From Flavobacteriaceae bacterium (lineage in GTDB: Bacteria > Bacteroidota > Bacteroidia > Flavobacteriales > Flavobacteriaceae): a stretch of 5,831 bases of DNA. Position 1 is the first letter of the stretch. Each line of letters opens with the position of its first letter. The notes beneath the pieces were generated by a model. It was not told the origin of the DNA. It saw only the letters and a list, made by a program, of their open reading frames with translations, and did no database searches. This document shows positions 1-5,831 of the stretch, piece by piece. The stretch covers positions 1,391 to 7,221 of the forward strand of contig DOIV01000346.1 in NCBI GenBank assembly GCA_003511845.1, in the 5' to 3' direction. The position numbers and the translations under genes were made by a program.

Positions 1-710
1 GCATTGTCAAATTCAAAGTTCAATTCAAGTTTACCATCAAAAGTATGAAACAATATTACTTCATGTTTATTGTGTTTTAAATGCCGTAAAGCTTCAAATA
101 ATTTCTCTTCATTTTTATCAGCTTGAAACATATCTGTGAATAGAAAAATTAAAGACCGTCTATGAATTTTATCAGCTACCTCATGTAAAGCTGTATACGT
201 TTTGGTTTTGGTTTTAGATTGTATATGTAATAGCTCATCTAATTGATTTAATAGCGTCCTTCTATGACGTTCACTCCCTTTGGCGGGAGCAAAATATTCA
301 TTTTTATCTGAGTAAATACTCAACCCATACGCATCACGTTGACGTTTTAAAATTTCTAATAACGCTGCAGACGCAACGACTGAAAATCCTATTTTATTTA
401 AATTATCAATCGAAAAATTCTTTTGCAGAGGGTAATGCATAGAAGCCGAATTATCAACGATTATATGACACCTTAAATTTGTCTCTTCTTCATATCGTTT
501 TACAAATAGCTTGTCTGTTTTAGCATACAACTTCCAGTCAATATGTTTAGTACTTTCACCTTTATTATACAGACGATGCTCAGCAAACTCTACCGAAAAA
601 CCATGAAAAGGGCTTTTATGCATACCAGTAATAAAACCCTCTACCACCTGATTGGCAAGTAATTCAAGACTTTTAATTCCGTAGCTATTTTTTACTTCTT
701 GGATATCCAT
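1..710 (-). CDS. DUF58 domain protein (vWA-like), C-terminus cut by window edge
   Basis: The reading frame is open from an ATG at 710-708 to the left edge, giving 236 complete codons and one partial codon. From memory the family runs to about 290 residues, so roughly 50 C-terminal residues are missing. The N-terminal part carries conserved DUF58 segments: VVEGFITGMHKSPFHGFSVE (22-41), then GES-KHIDWKLYAKTDKLFVKRYEEE (51-76). A vWA-like fold follows, with a DxSxS metal site at D86-N-S88-A-S90, a candidate metal Thr at 171/173, and a Thr-Asp (D193) after a hydrophobic strand (SLIFLF). No signal peptide or membrane segment is visible, so the protein is probably cytosolic. DUF58 proteins are often encoded with MoxR AAA+ ATPases and are thought to aid assembly or maturation of other proteins, but no such partner is in view. 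It follows trxA by 77 bases across a terminator. The family call is firm; the cellular role is unknown. Confidence 0.88.
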   Translation of the reverse strand, partial: MDIQEVKNSYGIKSLELLANQVVEGFITGMHKSPFHGFSVEFAEHRLYNKGESTKHIDWKLYAKTDKLFVKRYEEETNLRCHIIVDNSASMHYPLQKNFSIDNLNKIGFSVVASAALLEILKRQRDAYGLSIYSDKNEYFAPAKGSERHRRTLLNQLDELLHIQSKTKTKTYTALHEVADKIHRRSLIFLFTDMFQADKNEEKLFEALRHLKHNKHEVILFHTFDGKLELNFEFDN

Positions 711-723
711 TTTCTTATATAAC

Positions 724-760
724 AAAAAAAGTTTGATTTCGTAAGTTAACGAAACCAAAC
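724..760 (-). terminator. Intrinsic terminator after trxA
   Basis: A 12-bp stem (731-742 with 749-760) encloses a 6-base loop (743-748). On the minus strand it is followed at once by seven T residues (730-724). In minus-strand RNA every stem position pairs, one of them as a G-U wobble. In plus-strand RNA that pair becomes an A-C mismatch, so the hairpin is better suited to minus-strand transcripts. It begins 27 bases after the trxA stop codon. Its T-tract ends only 13 bases before the DUF58 ATG. Confidence 0.85.
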
Positions 761-787
761 CTTTTATAAATGATTATTTATATTTTT

Positions 788-1105
788 TTAAACGAGATCT
801 TCTAACTTTTCAGTATAAGTAGCTTTAGGTGCAACACCAACTTGTTTATCAACTACTTCTCCGTTTTTAAAAATTAATATGGTTGGGATATTTCTAACTC
901 CGTATTTAGCTGCAAATTCTTGATTTGCATCTACATCAACTTTTCCTATTACTGCTTTACCATCAAAATCTCCACTTAATTCTTCAACAATTGGAGTTAA
1001 CATTCTACACGGTCCACACCATGCAGCCCAAAAGTCAACTAAAACAGGTTTGTCTGATTTTAATACTACTTCATCAAAAGTAGCATCTGTAATTTCTAAT
1101 GCCAT
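788..1105 (-). CDS. trxA: Thioredoxin
   Basis: This is a complete 105-residue protein covering one thioredoxin fold, close to the usual 105-109 residues of bacterial TrxA. The redox motif W29-C30-G-P-C33 lies in the classic context [11 protein letters not shown]. The buried Asp (D24) and the cis-proline after Ile (I73-P74) are both present. There is no signal peptide or extra domain, so this is a cytosolic thioredoxin. It reduces protein disulfides, probably with electrons from thioredoxin reductase, which is not encoded here. The start codon fits the family N-terminus ([10 protein letters not shown]) and follows an A-rich leader with no clear Shine-Dalgarno sequence. A promoter-like box sits about 43 bases upstream and a strong terminator lies downstream, so it is probably mainly a single-gene transcript. 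The neighbouring methionine genes need not be functionally linked. Confidence 0.97.
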   Translation of the reverse strand: MALEITDATFDEVVLKSDKPVLVDFWAAWCGPCRMLTPIVEELSGDFDGKAVIGKVDVDANQEFAAKYGVRNIPTILIFKNGEVVDKQVGVAPKATYTEKLEDLV

Positions 1106-1143
1106 TTTATTCTATTTTTTAATTGTATTGTTTATTCTTAACA

Positions 1144-1186
1144 CTTGCAAAAGTAAACAATTATTTAACCATTTTTCTATTGCAAG
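1144..1186. repeat. TTGCAA dyad flanking the trxA -7 box
   Basis: The heptamer CTTGCAA at 1144-1150 is matched by its reverse complement TTGCAAG at 1180-1186, with centres 36 bases apart. Each contains the palindrome TTGCAA. One arm overlaps the end of the putative trxA -7 box and the other lies upstream of it. This could be an operator pair, a weak stem in any read-through RNA from metF, or chance in AT-rich DNA. No regulator is identified. Confidence 0.3.
1148..1155 (-). promoter_or_regulatory. Likely trxA promoter (-7 box)
   Basis: Read on the minus strand, 1155-1148 is TACTTTTG, a perfect match to TAnnTTTG, the -7 element of the Bacteroidota housekeeping sigma factor. Transcription would start a few bases downstream, leaving a leader of roughly 35-40 bases before the trxA ATG. 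No clear TTTG/TTG is found at the expected -33 spacing; the nearest TTG (in CTTGCA) is about 27 bases upstream, which is too far. The match and its position in a gene-free spacer support the call, but an 8-base motif with two free positions can occur by chance. Confidence 0.6.
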
Positions 1187-1236
1187 ATTATTTTTGCTTA
1201 TAATAGTATGTAAAAATCTTATTTCCTTACAAAAAA

Positions 1237-2193
1237 TCAAAATATTGCAGATGCAACCGCCTTAATATTATCTGATTTCCCCATAGAGTAGTAATGCAAT
1301 ACAGGCACACCAGCAGCTAACAATTCTTTAGATTGTTCAATAGCCCATTCAACACCAACTTGACGAACCTGCTTATTGTCTTTGCATTTTTCTATTTCAA
1401 GTATTAATGCTTCTGGTAAGTCAATTTTAAAAACCTGAGGTAATATTTGCATGTGACGTTTAACAGCTATCGGCTTAATCCCTGGGATAATTGGAACATT
1501 AATTCCTGCATTTTTTGCAGCCTCAACAAATTCAAAATATTTTTGATTGTCTAAAAACATCTGTGTAACTACATAATCTGCACCTGCATCTACTTTTTCT
1601 TTTAAACGTTTTAAATCTGTTTGAAGAGAGGGAGCTTCTATATGTTTTTCAGGATAACCAGCAACGCCTATGCAAAAATCTGCTTTATGCTCAGCATCGA
1701 GCACATCATGTAAATACTTACCTTTATTTAAATTTTGAATTTGAGAAACCAATTCTGTTGCATAAACATGCCCACCTTTTGTTGCTTCAAAATATTGTTG
1801 ATGTTTCATAGAATCACCTCGCAATGCCATGACATTATCTATCGCTAAATAATGACAGTCAATTAATAAATATTCTGTTTCTTCTTTGGTAAAACCTCCA
1901 CACAATACATGCGGCACTGTATCTACATTATATTTATGCTTCAAAGCAGCACAAATACCCAGAGTACCAGGACGCATTCTTGTTGTTTTCCTGTCTAACA
2001 ATCCTTCACCTTTATCAAGATAGACATATTCTTCTCTAGAAGTAGTTACATCAATAAAAGGAGGGTTAAATTCCATTAAAGGGTCTATATTATTATATAA
2101 TTCTTGAATATTTTTCCCCTTTATTGGCGGAATTATTTCAAAGGAAAACAATGTTTTTCCGTTGGCATTTTTTATGTGGTCTGTTATTTTCAT
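1237..2193 (-). CDS. metF: 5,10-methylenetetrahydrofolate reductase
   Basis: This complete 318-residue protein is a single MTHFR TIM-barrel domain, slightly longer than the 296-residue E. coli enzyme. It reduces 5,10-methylene-tetrahydrofolate to 5-methyl-tetrahydrofolate with an FAD cofactor, supplying the methyl donor for methionine synthase. Visible signatures are FSFEIIPP near the start, with the catalytic Glu at E19 (E. coli Glu28), the FAD-site segment MALRGD with D127 (E. coli Asp120), GVAGYPEKH (176-184), and the substrate-site segment TQMFLD with Q211 (E. coli Gln183). There is no eukaryote-type regulatory domain. The start is fixed by the family N-terminus; it follows nine consecutive A residues, and the GGA next to the ATG is too close to act as a normal Shine-Dalgarno site. 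It lies 92 bases after metH, beyond a terminator-like hairpin. I see no consensus promoter in that gap, so read-through from metH is plausible. Confidence 0.97.
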   Translation of the reverse strand: MKITDHIKNANGKTLFSFEIIPPIKGKNIQELYNNIDPLMEFNPPFIDVTTSREEYVYLDKGEGLLDRKTTRMRPGTLGICAALKHKYNVDTVPHVLCGGFTKEETEYLLIDCHYLAIDNVMALRGDSMKHQQYFEATKGGHVYATELVSQIQNLNKGKYLHDVLDAEHKADFCIGVAGYPEKHIEAPSLQTDLKRLKEKVDAGADYVVTQMFLDNQKYFEFVEAAKNAGINVPIIPGIKPIAVKRHMQILPQVFKIDLPEALILEIEKCKDNKQVRQVGVEWAIEQSKELLAAGVPVLHYYSMGKSDNIKAVASAIF

Positions 2194-2208
2194 TCCTTTT
2201 TTTTTGTT

Positions 2209-2280
2209 ATTTCCGAAAAAGTGGAAATCTTATTAATACTATTTTATTTTTCATAAAAAATTTCCCGCTTTTTCGGGAAT
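2209..2280. repeat. Inverted pair of palindromes, BIME-like, between metH and metF
   Basis: The arm at 2209-2228 is an imperfect palindrome (ATTTCC, 8-base loop, GGAAAT). The arm at 2260-2280 is the metH terminator stem. The two arms are near-complete inverted copies: over 20-21 bases they differ by two transitions and one indel. They could fold together into one long hairpin around a 31-base AT-rich spacer (2229-2259). In plus-strand RNA both transitions become G-U wobbles, giving an almost continuous 20-bp stem. Paired inverted palindromes in a spacer resemble REP/BIME or small MITE elements. Copy number in the genome is unknown, so the mobile or repetitive nature is an inference. Confidence 0.55.
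2255..2279 (-). terminator. Intrinsic terminator after metH
   Basis: A 6-bp stem TTCCCG/CGGGAA (2279-2274 with 2267-2262 on the minus strand) has a 6-base loop. It is followed by A and six T residues (2260-2255). The stem starts 6 bases after the metH TAG stop, the expected place for a terminator. Being short, it may be leaky and allow metF expression from the metH transcript. Confidence 0.7.
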
Positions 2281-2285
2281 GACAT

Positions 2286-4958
2286 CTAAACATCTGCAAT
2301 ATTAGGGTGCAACCATTTTTTTGCTTTCTTTAATGATATTCCTTTTCTGTTAGCGAAATCGGTTACTTGATCGTCTGTAATTTTTCCTAATCCAAAATAT
2401 TTTGAATCTGGATTTCCGAAATAATATCCAGAGACAGATGCTGCTGGCCACATGGCTAAACTCTCTGTTAGCTTCACACCTATTTGTTCTTCTACGTTTA
2501 GCAAATCCCAAATAGTTTCTTTTTCAAGATGATCTGGGCAAGCTGGGTAACCTGGTGCTGGACGAATACCTTTATAAATTTCTTTTATTAATTCATTATT
2601 AGTTAAGCCTTCATCTTGTGCATAACCCCAATGTTTTGTTCGTACTTGTTTGTGTAAATATTCAGCAAAAGCTTCTGCAAATCTATCAGCTATAGCTTGT
2701 ACCATAATGGCATTATAATCATCTTCTGCATCTCTATATTTTTTAGCCAATTCATCTGCACCGAAAATGGAAACACAAAACGTACCCATATGATCAATTT
2801 TAGCTGTTTCTTTTGGAGCAATAAAATCTGACAACCCTATATTTGGTATACCTTGTCGTTTTTTTAACTGTTGACGTAAAGTTCTAAAAACAGCTATTTC
2901 TTTTCCTTTTTTCTGAATGGAAATATCATCATCATTAATTGTATTTGCTTCAAATAGTCCGAAAATTGCTTTTGCCTTTAAAGACTGATTTGCAATAATT
3001 TCTTCAAGGATTTTTTGAGCATCATCAAACAATTGAGTTGCTTGTTCTCCTACTATTTTATCCGTTAAAATATTAGGGTATTTCCCATGTAAATCCCAAG
3101 ATCTAAAAAACGGGCTCCAATCTATAAAGGGTAATAATTCTTTTAAACTCAATTGTTTTAAGACTTGAATTCCCATTTCTTTGGGTTTTACCAATTGCGT
3201 TTTATCCCAATCTATGGAAAATTTATTTTTTCTAGCCTGTTCTAATGTAATATACGATTTTGTTTTACCTCGCTTTAAAAACTTTTCACGAAACTCAGCA
3301 TAATCCTTTTTTAAGTTGACTACATAATCAGTTGAAGTCTCTTCGTTTAATAAATCACTTACCACCGTTACTGCTCTAGAAGCATCATTTACATGAACCA
3401 CAGCATTTTTATATTCTGGATTTATCTTAACTGCCGTATGTGCTTTTGAAGTTGTTGCTCCACCAATTAATAAAGGAACTGTAAAATTTTGACGCTCCAT
3501 TTCTTTGGCTAAATAGACCATTTCATCTAAAGATGGCGTTATCAATCCGCTTAAGCCAATAATATCTACGTTTTCTTTTTTAGCAGCTTCAATAATTTTT
3601 TCTGGAGGTACCATTACGCCTAAATCAACTATTTCGTAATTATTACAACCCAATACCACACTCACAATATTTTTACCAATATCGTGCACATCGCCTTTAA
3701 CAGTAGCCATAAGCACTTTCCCTAAAGCTTGTTGTTGTTCACCTTTATCGGCTTCAATAAACGGATTTAAATAAGCAACCGCTTTTTTCATTACACGGGC
3801 AGATTTCACCACTTGTGGCAAGAACATTTTACCTGCACCGAATAAATCTCCCACAACATTCATCCCTATCATTAGGTTCTCTTCTATAACTTCTATTGGT
3901 TTTGATGCTTTTGTACGTGCTTCTTCTGTATCTTCAATAATATAGGTGTCAACACCTTTTACCAAGGCGTGGGTGATACGCTCTTGTAATGAATTCTCTC
4001 GCCAAGATTCGTCTAAGACCTTTTCTTTTTTTGTGCCTTTTACGGTTTCTGAAAAATCTAATAAACGTTCTGTTGCATCATCACGTCTGTCTAAAATAAC
4101 ATCTTCAATATGTTCTAATAAGTCTTTAGGAATATCATCATAAATTTCTAACATGGCAGGATTTACAATCCCCATATTCATTCCAGCTTGAATGGCATAA
4201 AATAAAAATACCGAGTGCATGGCTTCACGAACTGTATTATTTCCTCTAAAGGAAAAAGATACATTACTTACACCGCCACTTACACTAACATTTGGTAAAT
4301 TTTCACGAACCCAACGTGTAGCTTCAATAAAATCTATGGCATTTTTGCGATGCTCATCCATACCTGTTGCTACAGGAAAAATATTCAAATCGAAGATAAT
4401 ATCTTCTGAAGCAAAACCTACTTTATCGACCAAAACACGATACGAACGTTCTGCTATTTCAATTCTTCTTTGGTAATTATCTGCTTGACCAACCTCGTCA
4501 AAAGCCATTACAATCACAGCTGCACCATAACGTTTAATTAATTTTGCCTGATAAATAAAATTATCTTCTCCTTCTTTTAAGGATATGGAATTTACCACAC
4601 ATTTTCCTTGCACAACCTGTAACCCAGCTTCAATAATTTCCCATTTAGAACTGTCAATCATTATAGGCACTCGACAAATATCTGGCTCAGCTGCAATGAG
4701 GTTTAAAAACCGAACCATTGCCTGCTTACCATCTAACAAACCATCGTCCATATTAATGTCGATAATCTGTGCTCCACCATCTACCTGATGTCTTGCTATA
4801 GCCAAAGCTTCATCAAACTGATCTTCTTTTATTAAACGTAAAAATTTACGTGAACCGGCAACATTGGTACGCTCTCCAACGTTGATAAAATTACTGTTTT
4901 CATTCAAGATTAGCGGTTCTAATCCTGAAAGCTGCATGTATTTTGTTTGTTTACTCAT
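2286..4958 (-). CDS. metH: Methionine synthase, cobalamin-dependent: folate, B12 and reactivation domains (split MetH, C-terminal part)
   Basis: This complete 890-residue protein matches E. coli MetH (1227 residues) minus its homocysteine domain. The pterin-binding domain is at about 20-290 ([15 protein letters not shown] at 25-39, IDINMDDG at 66-73, [10 protein letters not shown] at 98-107). A helical B12 cap follows at about 350-400. The Rossmann-type B12 domain has D423-V-H425-D-I-G428, where H425 is the lower axial cobalt ligand. S476 completes the Asp-His-Ser ligand triad; an offset of 334 aligns all three with E. coli Asp757, His759 and Ser810. The reactivation domain spans about 560-890, with the SAM-binding [12 protein letters not shown] at 799-810. 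It should move methyl from methyl-tetrahydrofolate via cobalamin to homocysteine held by the separate small subunit, and be repaired by reductive methylation. The flavodoxin-type reductant is not visible here. Every key residue I can check is intact. Confidence 0.97.
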   Translation of the reverse strand: MSKQTKYMQLSGLEPLILNENSNFINVGERTNVAGSRKFLRLIKEDQFDEALAIARHQVDGGAQIIDINMDDGLLDGKQAMVRFLNLIAAEPDICRVPIMIDSSKWEIIEAGLQVVQGKCVVNSISLKEGEDNFIYQAKLIKRYGAAVIVMAFDEVGQADNYQRRIEIAERSYRVLVDKVGFASEDIIFDLNIFPVATGMDEHRKNAIDFIEATRWVRENLPNVSVSGGVSNVSFSFRGNNTVREAMHSVFLFYAIQAGMNMGIVNPAMLEIYDDIPKDLLEHIEDVILDRRDDATERLLDFSETVKGTKKEKVLDESWRENSLQERITHALVKGVDTYIIEDTEEARTKASKPIEVIEENLMIGMNVVGDLFGAGKMFLPQVVKSARVMKKAVAYLNPFIEADKGEQQQALGKVLMATVKGDVHDIGKNIVSVVLGCNNYEIVDLGVMVPPEKIIEAAKKENVDIIGLSGLITPSLDEMVYLAKEMERQNFTVPLLIGGATTSKAHTAVKINPEYKNAVVHVNDASRAVTVVSDLLNEETSTDYVVNLKKDYAEFREKFLKRGKTKSYITLEQARKNKFSIDWDKTQLVKPKEMGIQVLKQLSLKELLPFIDWSPFFRSWDLHGKYPNILTDKIVGEQATQLFDDAQKILEEIIANQSLKAKAIFGLFEANTINDDDISIQKKGKEIAVFRTLRQQLKKRQGIPNIGLSDFIAPKETAKIDHMGTFCVSIFGADELAKKYRDAEDDYNAIMVQAIADRFAEAFAEYLHKQVRTKHWGYAQDEGLTNNELIKEIYKGIRPAPGYPACPDHLEKETIWDLLNVEEQIGVKLTESLAMWPAASVSGYYFGNPDSKYFGLGKITDDQVTDFANRKGISLKKAKKWLHPNIADV

Positions 4959-4975
4959 TAATTATCTTTTAGTGT

Positions 4976-5089
4976 GGGATAAAAAACATCCCTAAATCCA
5001 CCTTCTAACTTCCTCAAAAGGAAAGAATTTATTGTTCTTTTTAAACCTCCCCGCCCTTTGGGCACCCCTCCTTAAAAAAAGGAGGGGAG
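4976..5089. repeat. Hairpin array in the spacer between the MetH halves (probable dispersed repeat)
   Basis: The 134-base spacer is filled with palindromes. CCCCTCCTT/AAGGAGGGG (5065-5073 with 5079-5087) makes a 9-bp stem with an A5/T5 loop. GCCC/GGGC (5053-5056 with 5060-5063) makes a tight stem with a 3-base loop. TTCCT/AGGAA (5010-5014 with 5019-5023) and GGGAT/ATCCC (4976-4980 with 4988-4992) follow. CTCCCC near 5047-5052 can also pair with GGGGAG at 5084-5089, enclosing the first two stems. The 5046-5089 part is clearly richer in G+C than its surroundings. No T-tract follows the large stem on the minus strand, so it is not a standard terminator. No coding potential and no riboswitch signature were seen. 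I have an unverified recollection of similar GC-rich palindromes between genes in marine flavobacteria. Confidence 0.5.
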
Positions 5090-5092
5090 TTT

Positions 5093-5831
5093 CTATACTG
5101 TTGTGTTTTTTCTTCTTGGTTTATACTTAGCTGCTACTTCTGCAATGGCTTTGATATGCTCTGGTGTTGAACCACAACAACCGCCTATTATATTTATTAA
5201 ATTCCGTTTTAAATACTCTTCTATTTGTTCTGCCATTTCTTCTGCGGTTTCATCATATTCTCCAAAGGCATTTGGTAAACCTGCATTCGGATGAGCAGAT
5301 ATGGCAAAATCGGTTTTTGAAGCGATAGCCTCTAAATGTGGTTGTAATAAATTTGCTCCTAAGGCACAATTAAATCCTATAGACAACAACGGAATATGCG
5401 ACGTAGAAATTAAAAATGCTTCAGCAGTTTGTCCTGATAAGGTTCTTCCACTAGCATCAGTAATTGTACCACTCAACATAATAGGAATATCAACGTTTTT
5501 TTCTTCTTTCACTTCTTCAATGGCAAATAATGCGGCTTTTGCATTTAAGGTGTCAAATACAGTTTCTACTAATAATAAATCTACACCACCATCTATCAAT
5601 GCTTCGGTCTGTAATTTATAGGCAATCCGTAAATCATCAAATGTTACGGCTCTAAAACCTGGGTCGTTTACATCAGGAGACATGCTCGCCGTTCTGTTGG
5701 TTGGCCCTAAAGCCCCTGCAACAAACCTTGGTTTATGTGGCTCTTTCGCTGTAAATTCATTCGCTACTTCTTTGGCTATTTTAGCAGATTCAAAATTTAG
5801 TTCGTAGACCAAATCTTCCATCTGATAATCT
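5093..5831 (-). CDS. metH: Homocysteine S-methyltransferase domain protein (split MetH, N-terminal part), 5' end cut by window edge
   Basis: The frame is open to the right edge. Its first codons there read D-Y-Q before the internal Met at 5821-5819, and [13 protein letters not shown] is mid-domain sequence in this family, so that Met is not the start. About 245 residues are visible of an expected 330 or so. The domain is the Hcy-methyltransferase barrel that binds homocysteine through zinc. All three zinc cysteines are present: one in GFNCALG (152, counted from the internal Met) and the pair in [11 protein letters not shown] (215-216), matching E. coli MetH Cys247, Cys310 and Cys311. Other signatures are [16 protein letters not shown] (37-52), VETVFDT (85-91) and [16 protein letters not shown] (117-132). 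The protein ends shortly after the barrel with a basic tail ([11 protein letters not shown]). It lacks the folate, B12 and reactivation domains, which the next gene encodes 134 bases downstream. Alternative: a stand-alone methyltransferase of the betaine or S-methylmethionine type, unlikely given the neighbour. Confidence 0.93.
   Translation of the reverse strand, partial: DYQMEDLVYELNFESAKIAKEVANEFTAKEPHKPRFVAGALGPTNRTASMSPDVNDPGFRAVTFDDLRIAYKLQTEALIDGGVDLLLVETVFDTLNAKAALFAIEEVKEEKNVDIPIMLSGTITDASGRTLSGQTAEAFLISTSHIPLLSIGFNCALGANLLQPHLEAIASKTDFAISAHPNAGLPNAFGEYDETAEEMAEQIEEYLKRNLINIIGGCCGSTPEHIKAIAEVAAKYKPRRKNTTV

Noticed and set aside
200..216. Short tandem TTTTGG run inside the DUF58 gene, giving Lys-Thr-Lys-Thr-Lys-Thr.
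   Set aside because: Fewer than three copies of a 6-base unit. It keeps the frame and is ordinary low-complexity sequence.
1050..1265. A 71-codon open frame on the plus strand across the trxA start and the trxA-metF gap.
   Set aside because: It overlaps trxA antisense, covers the trxA promoter and the end of metF, and encodes a low-complexity Ile/Leu/Phe-rich string expected from AT-rich DNA. No family resemblance.
2197..2205. Nine-base homopolymer (A on the coding strand) just before the metF start as a phase-variation tract.
   Set aside because: It is outside the reading frame and short, and A-rich leaders are normal before Bacteroidota start codons.
2260..2280. Similarity of the metH terminator palindrome to the Neisseria dRS3 pattern (ATTCCC-N8-GGGAAT).
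   Set aside because: It differs in the last base of the pattern, and the organism is clearly a different phylum. A short palindrome like this can arise independently.
5065..5087. The 9-bp GC-rich hairpin just after the small MetH gene as an intrinsic terminator.
   Set aside because: It is followed on the minus strand by TGCCC and another GC-rich stem, not a T-tract. The T run is in its loop. It may protect a 3' end but is not a standard terminator.
4959..5092. The possibility that the MetH split is a recent frameshift or sequencing error.
   Set aside because: The halves are separated by 134 non-coding bases, each ends or begins at a natural domain border, and the first has its own basic C-terminal tail and stop.
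4959..5092. A cobalamin or SAM riboswitch controlling the large MetH gene.
   Set aside because: I found no B12-box-like sequence or SAM-I-type core. The spacer is simple adjacent hairpins. A riboswitch could still lie upstream of the small gene, beyond the right edge.
3946..5621. Several plus-strand open frames of 63-106 codons inside the two methionine synthase genes.
   Set aside because: They lie wholly antisense to strongly conserved coding sequence, with Ser/Lys-rich or otherwise atypical composition. They are frame shadows.
5819..5821. ATG at 5821-5819 as the start of the homocysteine methyltransferase gene.
   Set aside because: The in-frame codons before it (D-Y-Q) continue the family's internal sequence, and the barrel would lack about 85 N-terminal residues.

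Overview
The window is AT-rich. All five protein genes lie on the minus strand and read from right to left. The proteins look like those of the Bacteroidota, most likely the family Flavobacteriaceae. The pointers are methionine synthase split into two adjacent genes, a perfect Bacteroidota-type -7 promoter box (TAnnTTTG) upstream of trxA, A-rich leaders without convincing Shine-Dalgarno sequences, and a DUF58 protein of the type I associate with flavobacteria. The genus cannot be told from this sequence alone.

Layout in transcription order (right to left). At 5831-5093 is the homocysteine-binding (zinc) half of cobalamin-dependent methionine synthase, with its N-terminus beyond the right edge. 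At 5092-4959 is a 134-base spacer packed with hairpins. At 4958-2286 is the rest of methionine synthase: folate-binding, cobalamin-binding and reactivation domains. At 2285-2194 is a spacer holding an intrinsic terminator and a second, inverted copy of the same palindrome. At 2193-1237 is metF (methylenetetrahydrofolate reductase). At 1236-1106 is a spacer with a likely trxA promoter. At 1105-788 is trxA (thioredoxin). At 787-711 is a spacer with a strong terminator. At 710-1 is a DUF58 / von Willebrand A-like protein, with its C-terminus beyond the left edge.

The first three genes form one pathway module. MetF makes 5-methyl-tetrahydrofolate. The large MetH half takes the methyl group onto cobalamin. 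The small half holds zinc-activated homocysteine, which accepts the methyl to give methionine. The terminator after metH and the promoter before trxA suggest that trxA is a separate transcription unit. DUF58 expression probably depends on read-through of the trxA terminator or on a promoter I cannot identify.

The coding content is conserved housekeeping metabolism, and I see no new defence, mobile or biosynthetic system. The most unusual material is in the spacers: a BIME-like pair of inverted palindromes between metH and metF, a GC-rich hairpin array between the two MetH halves, and a terminator almost touching the DUF58 start codon.
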